Shown: piece after piece, positions 59,273 through 64,000 of the stretch
Numbering within the stretch: the first letter of the stretch is position 1
Layout: the number at the start of each line of letters is the position of its first letter
Origin: Arthrobacter jinronghuae
GTDB taxonomy: Bacteria > Actinomycetota > Actinomycetes > Actinomycetales > Micrococcaceae
Direction of reading: 5' to 3'
Length of the DNA: 64,000 nt
Assembly (NCBI RefSeq): GCF_025244825.1
Contig: NZ_CP104263.1
Span: 1,736,001 to 1,800,000 of the forward strand
Program-made: the position numbers and the translations under genes
Notes under the pieces: generated by a model
Told to the model about the DNA's origin: nothing
The model's input: the letters and a program-made list of their open reading frames with translations, nothing else
Databases searched by the model: none

Positions 59273-60883
59273 ATGCCGGAGCACTACGACGTGGTTGTGG
59301 TGGGTGGCGGAGGTAGCGGAGTACCCCTCGCTGCCCGTGTGGCTGAGGATCCGGACCGCCGGGTGGCGCTGATTGAGGCAGGTCCGGCTCCGGGCGACCG
59401 GGCCGGGTACCCTTCAGAGCTTCTGGACGCGGGCACTGTGCAAGGCGCAATGCCCGGGCATCCCAACAACTGGTCCTTCCTGGCTGAACTCACTCCAGGC
59501 AGGCCGTATTCAATTGCCCGGGGCAGGATCCTCGGAGGATCGACGGCACTTAACGGGGGCTATTTTGTCCGTGCACCCAAGGAGGATTTTGACCAGTGGG
59601 CCCGAGTGGGAGGGCCGGCGTGGTCCTTTGCCGAGGCGACGAGGCTGTATTCGGCACTCGAAGCGGACCAGGACTTCGGGGCCGTGCCGGGGCACGGATC
59701 GGCGGGCCCGGTGCCGGTGCAGCGGCCGCCGCAGTCCCACAGCATCACCCGTGCCTTCCATCAGGCCGCCCGGGAACTAGGGTTCCCCGAGGAACCGGAT
59801 AAGAACGCCGACGGTGAGCCCGGCGTCGGGCCGGTACCCATGAACGTGGCAGGAGGCCTCCGATGGAATACGGCGCTCACCTATCTGGTGTCCAGGGGTG
59901 TCCCCGCGAACCTGACCATTCTGGGGCAGACCAGAGTCCGCCGGGTCCTCTTCGAGGGCGCCCGTGCAGTGGGCGTCGAGGTGCATTCAGACGGGAAAGT
60001 ATCGGTAATCCAGGGCAACGAGATAGTGCTCTGCGCCGGTGCCATCCAGTCGGCGCACCTGCTGCTGCTCTCAGGCATCGGGCCGGCAGCGGCCCTGCGG
60101 GCGCAAGGCATCCCTGTCACAGCCGACAGACCCGGCGTGGGAGCCGGTTTCACCGACCATCCGGAAGTCGCGGTCCGGTGGACCCCTCGGCGGGGCGTGG
60201 TGGACACCACGGTTCCACGCATCATGGAAAGCTCCCTGAATTTCAATGCCGGCGGGCAGCAGGCGAGCGGTGCGGGTGACCTGGAAATTCTGCCCATGTT
60301 GAAGCCGATGAGTTATCTGCTGTCAGCCGGCACCTCGCGGGTGGGCCGGGCGGGTCACCGCGAGGACCTGGAGTTCCTGGTTGCCCTCCAGGAGGAACAT
60401 GCCAGAGGCCGGCTCACAATTTTGTCCGCCAATCCGGACGTCCAGCCGCGGCTCGAGTACAACTACCTGGCCGTGGAATCCGACCGGCAGCGGATGCGTT
60501 ACGCGGTACGGACAGCCGTAGCCCTCCTTTCGACCCGCGCGTTCCGGCCACTGGTCGCCCGGATCACGGAACCATTGCCGGCCGTCTTGGCTCATGACCA
60601 CCTCCTTGATGAGTGGATGCAGTCAAACCTGGGTACGGCCCTGCACATGAGCGGAACGGCCAGAATGGGACCGCGGCACGATCCGGATTCCGTTGTTGAC
60701 TCTTTCGGCCGCGTCCACGGTATCCACGGACTCCGGGTGGCGGATACCTCGATCCTGCCTACGGCACCGCGGCGCGGACCGGCTGCCACAGCTGTCCTGA
60801 TCGGCGAACTGGTAGCCGGCCATCTGCGCACCGGCGCATCCGGCCGCCCGGACCGCGCACCGGGCCAACCCACCACCCGGTAA
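59273..60883 (+). CDS. mftG: Mycofactocin-associated GMC oxidoreductase MftG
   Basis: A 536-residue FAD-dependent glucose-methanol-choline oxidoreductase. DVVVVGGGGSGVPLAARVAE binds FAD, GRILGGSTALNGGYFVRAP is GMC signature 1, GAIQSAHLLLLSGIGP signature 2, and TALHMSGTARMG with active-site His near the C-terminus. MftG is thought to pass electrons from reduced mycofactocin to the respiratory chain. Starts at 59255, 59261, 59267 and 59273 are in frame; the ATG 59273 has GGGGG upstream. It follows mftR by 21 bases. Confidence 0.92.
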   Translation: MPEHYDVVVVGGGGSGVPLAARVAEDPDRRVALIEAGPAPGDRAGYPSELLDAGTVQGAMPGHPNNWSFLAELTPGRPYSIARGRILGGSTALNGGYFVRAPKEDFDQWARVGGPAWSFAEATRLYSALEADQDFGAVPGHGSAGPVPVQRPPQSHSITRAFHQAARELGFPEEPDKNADGEPGVGPVPMNVAGGLRWNTALTYLVSRGVPANLTILGQTRVRRVLFEGARAVGVEVHSDGKVSVIQGNEIVLCAGAIQSAHLLLLSGIGPAAALRAQGIPVTADRPGVGAGFTDHPEVAVRWTPRRGVVDTTVPRIMESSLNFNAGGQQASGAGDLEILPMLKPMSYLLSAGTSRVGRAGHREDLEFLVALQEEHARGRLTILSANPDVQPRLEYNYLAVESDRQRMRYAVRTAVALLSTRAFRPLVARITEPLPAVLAHDHLLDEWMQSNLGTALHMSGTARMGPRHDPDSVVDSFGRVHGIHGLRVADTSILPTAPRRGPAATAVLIGELVAGHLRTGASGRPDRAPGQPTTR

Positions 60884-60918
60884 AAACCGTCATTGACCGC
60901 TAATGTGATCCGCGCCAT

Positions 60919-60936
60919 ACTAAATGAACGATTAGT
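60919..60936. promoter_or_regulatory. Inverted repeat before the acyl-CoA dehydrogenase gene
   Basis: ACTAA-N8-TTAGT, 23 bases before the start of the acyl-CoA dehydrogenase gene at 60960. It overlaps the likely promoter. A TetR gene (63100-63690) two genes away is a plausible binder. Confidence 0.6.
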
Positions 60937-60959
60937 TAGCCCTTCCGTCAGGAGCCCCC

Positions 60960-62189
60960 ATGACCGTCACGCAGACCGCGCGCCCAGCCTTCGACCCCAC
61001 CGCAGTGGGCGACGTCGACGCTGACCTTTACCTTCTCGACGAACTGCTGGACGACGAGGCCCGCGACGTGCGGGACCGGGTCCGGGCGTTCGTTGACAAC
61101 GATCTGCTGCCGGTCATCAACGACTACTGGGAGCGGGCAGAGGTCCCGTACGAGCTGGTGCCCAAGCTGGCCGCATTGAACATCGCCGGCGGCACCATCA
61201 AGGGGCACGGCTGCCCGGGGATGAGCCGGCTGGCCGCCTCTACCGCCGCGGCCGAGCTTGCCCGCGGCGACGGCTCCATCAACACGTTCTTCGGCGTGCA
61301 CTCCGGCCTGGCGATGGGCAGCATCGACATGCTTGGCAGCGAGGAGCAGAAGCAGCGCTGGCTGCCCGCCATGGCCAGGTTCGAGAAGATCGGCGCGTTT
61401 GCCCTGACCGAGCCCACCCACGGGTCCGATTCGGTGTCGCTGGAAACCACCGCCCGCCGGGAGGGCGATTCCTACATTCTGAACGGCAACAAGCGGTGGA
61501 TCGGCAACGCCAGCTTTGCCGACATCGTGATCATTTATGCCCGCGACGAAGCTGACGGTGCAGTCAAGGCGTTCGTGATGGAAAAGGATGCCGACGGCAA
61601 CCACCCCGCCGGCTACCAGGCGACCGTAATCACCGGCAAGATCGGCAAGCGGGCCGTGCTGCAGCCGGACATCGTCATTGAGGACCTCCGCATTCCCGCG
61701 GAAAACCGCCTGGTAAACTGCAACTCGTTCAAGGACGTCAACAAGGTGCTGGCGGCCACCCGCGGGGGAGTCGCGTGGGAAGCGCTGGGGCATGCCGTGG
61801 CCGCCTACGAGATTGCCGTGGCGTATGCCAAGGACCGGGTGCAGTTTGGTCAGCCCCTTGCCGGGTTCCAGCTGGTGCAGAACAAGCTTGCGAACATGCT
61901 TGCCCAGGTCACCGCGATCAAGCTGACCTGTTTCCGTCTCAACGAGCTTGGCGACCAGGGAAAGATGACCGGCCCCATGGCGTCGATGGCCAAGATGTTC
62001 GCCGCCCGGCAGGGCCGCTGGGTCTGCTCGGAGGCCCGCGACATCATGGGCGGCAACGGCCTGCTCCTGGAAAACCACGTGGCCCGGCACCTGACCGACA
62101 TGGAGGTGGTGTTCACCTATGAGGGCACCGATTCCATGCAGTCACTGATCCTGGGCCGGCACATCACCGGGCTGTCCGCGTTCGCTTAA
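60960..62189 (+). CDS. Acyl-CoA dehydrogenase (glutaryl-CoA-dehydrogenase-like)
   Basis: A 409-residue FAD flavoprotein that desaturates a CoA thioester. GVHSGLAMGSIDMLGSEEQK, ALTEPTHGSDSVSLETTARR (FAD/substrate loop), NGNKRWIGNASFADIVIIYA, and the catalytic Glu388 in TYEGTDSMQSLILGR are clear; the last motif is of the glutaryl/acyl-CoA type. ATG with AGGAG upstream. It lies after mftG on the same strand but 76 bases away with its own operator-like dyad, so it is probably not part of the mft system. Confidence 0.92.
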   Translation: MTVTQTARPAFDPTAVGDVDADLYLLDELLDDEARDVRDRVRAFVDNDLLPVINDYWERAEVPYELVPKLAALNIAGGTIKGHGCPGMSRLAASTAAAELARGDGSINTFFGVHSGLAMGSIDMLGSEEQKQRWLPAMARFEKIGAFALTEPTHGSDSVSLETTARREGDSYILNGNKRWIGNASFADIVIIYARDEADGAVKAFVMEKDADGNHPAGYQATVITGKIGKRAVLQPDIVIEDLRIPAENRLVNCNSFKDVNKVLAATRGGVAWEALGHAVAAYEIAVAYAKDRVQFGQPLAGFQLVQNKLANMLAQVTAIKLTCFRLNELGDQGKMTGPMASMAKMFAARQGRWVCSEARDIMGGNGLLLENHVARHLTDMEVVFTYEGTDSMQSLILGRHITGLSAFA

Positions 62190-62212
62190 GGCGGCTCGGC
62201 GGGTCAGCGGCG

Positions 62213-63034
62213 TCAGCGGACCCGCAGGCCCAGGACCTGCCCGGTGCCGGGGGTGGCCGGATCCATCACCTCCGGCCACTGGGCGGTCAGCATAAACAGC
62301 AGGCCGCCGTCGTTGCCTCCGATGGCGCAGGAGAAGCAGCCCTGGTCCAGCTGCACCGTTTCCACCACGCTCCCGCCCTCCCGGACCCGGACGCAGCGTT
62401 CGCCGGGCACCTCGGCAAACCAGATGCCCCCGGTGCCGTCCCAGCAGATGCCGTCGGGTGCGCTGCCCGAGACCGCTGCCCATTCCCCGGCAGGCGTGAG
62501 GGCGCCGTCGTCGGCAATAGCGAAGGACGTCAGGCGGCCGGCGTGGGACTCGGCGACCACGAGGCTGGCGCCGTCGTCGGAGACCAGCATGCCGTTGGGG
62601 AATGCCAGGCCGTCAGCCACCTGCACCACTGAGCCGTCCGGCCGGATGAGCGCGACGATCCCGCTGCTCTGCGGGTCGGCCGAATAGTCGTAGCCCAAGC
62701 CGTTCACATAGATGTTGCCGGAAGGGTGCACGGCAATCTCGTTCCAGGGGTGGTCCGACAGGCCGCTCAAATCCGCGTGCGGGACCAGCCCCGCATTGGG
62801 GATTTCCAGGAAGACGGTTCGGTCCGTCCCGGAGACCACGGCCATCCGCCCGTCCGGCAGCCAGTCAAAGCTGATGGGGAAGGACGGCACCGCCGTCACC
62901 CGCCGCACGTCCCCGTCCGGGCTCAGTGCGGAGATGGTCCCCGCCGTCCAGTCCGCGAACCAAAGTTCGTCGGCGTGCCAGCGGGCGGATTCACCCATGC
63001 CGATCCCGGAGACCAGCGTTGTCGGTTCAGCCAT
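62213..63034 (-). CDS. SMP-30/gluconolactonase-family protein
   Basis: A 273-residue six-bladed beta-propeller. GESARWHADELWFADWTAG has the first metal Glu, HPWNEIAVHPSGNIYVNGLG (Asn ligand), FPNGMLVSDDGASLVVAESH (Asn/Asp ligands) and APDGICWDGTGGIWFAEVPG (Asp ligand). Such proteins hydrolyse lactones with a divalent metal. ATG 63034 with GAGGTG upstream; upstream open frame is not homologous. Convergent with the acyl-CoA dehydrogenase gene. Confidence 0.92.
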   Translation of the reverse strand: MAEPTTLVSGIGMGESARWHADELWFADWTAGTISALSPDGDVRRVTAVPSFPISFDWLPDGRMAVVSGTDRTVFLEIPNAGLVPHADLSGLSDHPWNEIAVHPSGNIYVNGLGYDYSADPQSSGIVALIRPDGSVVQVADGLAFPNGMLVSDDGASLVVAESHAGRLTSFAIADDGALTPAGEWAAVSGSAPDGICWDGTGGIWFAEVPGERCVRVREGGSVVETVQLDQGCFSCAIGGNDGGLLFMLTAQWPEVMDPATPGTGQVLGLRVR

Positions 63035-63099
63035 GCTGCACCTCGCTTGTTGAGGTTCGGGCTTCCAGTATGCCGGGCAGCCCGAAGCGGTCAACAGGG

Positions 63100-63690
63100 C
63101 TAGGGCTCCGCGGGTACGGCGGCGCCCAGCATCCGCAGCGCCAACCGGCTGTGGTGTTCCCCGATGCCGGCCGCGGTCTGCCGTCCGTCGCTGCGGTACC
63201 AACGCGCCACGTCCACGCAGAGGGAGAGCAGGGCCAGGACGGCAAGGCCGGTGTCCTCGATATCGAACAGGCCTTCCTGCCGTCCGCGGTCGACGACGGT
63301 CCGGAACTCCGCGTCCACGGACCGGCGGATCTTCAGCACCTCGGCCCGGTGGTCCTCCGTGAGGGCGGCAAGCTCGAAGTTCACCACGCTGGACTTGGTG
63401 CGGTTGGCTGCCTGCCACTGGACGAAGTCGCGCACCATGGTCGAGATCTGCTGCACCGGATCGCTGCTTGAGGCGGCACCGGAACGGACCAGTTCCAGGG
63501 TGCGCTCGTGCCCGAGGCGGGAAATGCTGTAGAGCAGCTCTTCCTTGGAACGGTGGTGGACATAGACGGCGCCGGGAGTGACCCCGGCGGCCGTGGCGAT
63601 GTCGCGGGTGGTGGTGCCGTGGAATCCCTTCGCCGCGAAGGCCTCCGTGGCGGAATCCAGCAGGCGCTGGCCCGTACCTGTTGCGGGCAC
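63100..63690 (-). CDS. TetR-family regulator
   Basis: A 196-residue TetR regulator. HTH: FAAKGFHGTTTRDIATAAGV and TPGAVYVHHRSKEEL. The C-terminal domain (LAVLALLSLCVDVARWYR) is of the TetR_C_17/KstR2-like type that often binds acyl-CoA compounds. GTG 63690 is chosen because GGAGG lies five to six bases upstream; an upstream TTG would add 13 residues. It probably controls the acyl-CoA dehydrogenase/SMP-30 region through the dyad at 60919-60936. Confidence 0.88.
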   Translation of the reverse strand: MPATGTGQRLLDSATEAFAAKGFHGTTTRDIATAAGVTPGAVYVHHRSKEELLYSISRLGHERTLELVRSGAASSSDPVQQISTMVRDFVQWQAANRTKSSVVNFELAALTEDHRAEVLKIRRSVDAEFRTVVDRGRQEGLFDIEDTGLAVLALLSLCVDVARWYRSDGRQTAAGIGEHHSRLALRMLGAAVPAEP

Positions 63691-63756
63691 CTGTACCTCC
63701 GGATGATCAGCGGAATGAGCGTTCAGCAACCAGAGTAGCAGTGGGACCGGCTGCCG

Positions 63757-64000
63757 CTAGGCGAGTCGGGAACGGACGATCTCGCTCACGGTCTTGCCGT
63801 CAAACCGTCCGGCCACCTTCGCGGTGACGGGCTTCATGACCTGTCCCATCTGCCGCATCGACGGCTCTTCCCCGCCGGCACGCAGATCCGCGATTGCTTC
63901 ATCCACAATGGCTTCCACGTCGGCCCGGGTCAGGGGAGCGGGCAGGTAGGCTTCGATGATTTCTGCCTCGGCCGCCTCCGCGGCAGCACGCTCGGTCTCA
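63757..64000 (-). CDS. GatB/YqeY domain protein, C-terminal part (partial)
   Basis: Runs off the end of the window; about 80 C-terminal residues are seen. EIIEAYLPAPLTRADVEAIV, SMRQMGQVMKPVTAKVAGRF, DGKTVSEIVRSRL are the YqeY/GatB tail-domain signature, associated with tRNA-dependent amidotransferase fidelity. The gene begins outside the window. Confidence 0.9.
   Translation of the reverse strand, partial: ETERAAAEAAEAEIIEAYLPAPLTRADVEAIVDEAIADLRAGGEEPSMRQMGQVMKPVTAKVAGRFDGKTVSEIVRSRLA

Noticed and set aside
58370..59284. 304-codon minus-strand frame covering mftR and mftA
   Set aside because: It is in the wrong frame for MftA and antisense to mftR; the 47-residue MftA frame ends in the invariant IDGMCGVY.

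Overview
The window looks like chromosomal DNA of a high-GC Gram-positive actinobacterium of the Arthrobacter type (Micrococcaceae). The codons are strongly G/C-ending and many genes use GTG or TTG starts. The gene set is also typical: pyruvate kinase beside an ANTAR response regulator, CarD, an F420-type LLM oxidoreductase, an ECF41 sigma factor and a complete mycofactocin locus. I see no rRNA, phage, insertion sequence, CRISPR array or replication origin. One tRNA gene, tRNA-Leu(CAA), is present.

Layout. 0-9 kb: end of an ABC permease gene, pyk, an ANTAR regulator, tRNA-Leu, then a TetR regulator with an LLM oxidoreductase, an SDR and an MFS pump. A shared operator-like sequence sits before the LLM and SDR genes. 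A 5'-3' exonuclease and two Nudix hydrolases follow. 9-21 kb: a MerR/TipA regulator, two ABC-2-like membrane proteins flanking a TetR gene (one of them a 717-residue internal duplication), an MFS pump, a VanY-type carboxypeptidase, a probably leaderless membrane-protein/regulator pair, and an FAD oxidoreductase overlapping an ECF41 sigma gene in a dual-coding stretch. 21.1-21.5 kb: a gene-free array of 41-bp repeats and covarying hairpins. 21.5-25.6 kb: a lipoprotein, a DUF4334 protein, and glpD divergent from a SorC regulator.

25.6-38.4 kb: a divergent catabolic island. Leftward are two phosphotriesterase-like proteins (one has lost every metal ligand), an FAD monooxygenase, an alpha/beta hydrolase, a metallo-beta-lactamase-fold hydrolase and a CocE-type hydrolase. 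Rightward are a DHA2 pump, a cytochrome P450 with its ferredoxin and ferredoxin reductase, and a TetR regulator. Two mirror-image operators sit between the arms. The arms together look like an uptake-or-efflux, oxidise and hydrolyse pathway for an unknown ester, lactone or ring compound. 38.5-48.1 kb: CarD, HrpB helicase, FUSC protein, a ManA homologue, a CPA1 antiporter, a small membrane protein and a DHA2 pump.

48.1-60.9 kb: a full mycofactocin system, mftR and mftG rightward and mftA-B-C leftward. Between mftC and mftD lie four tandem mycofactocin-type SDR dehydrogenases and a MoxR ATPase/VWA pair; mftD, mftE and mftF follow. The locus therefore carries maturation enzymes (MftB-F), candidate client dehydrogenases (the SDRs), a candidate electron-transfer or recycling enzyme (MftG), and a possible chaperone-like pair. 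60.9-64 kb: an acyl-CoA dehydrogenase behind a palindromic operator, an SMP-30 lactonase-like protein, a TetR regulator and the end of a GatB/YqeY gene.
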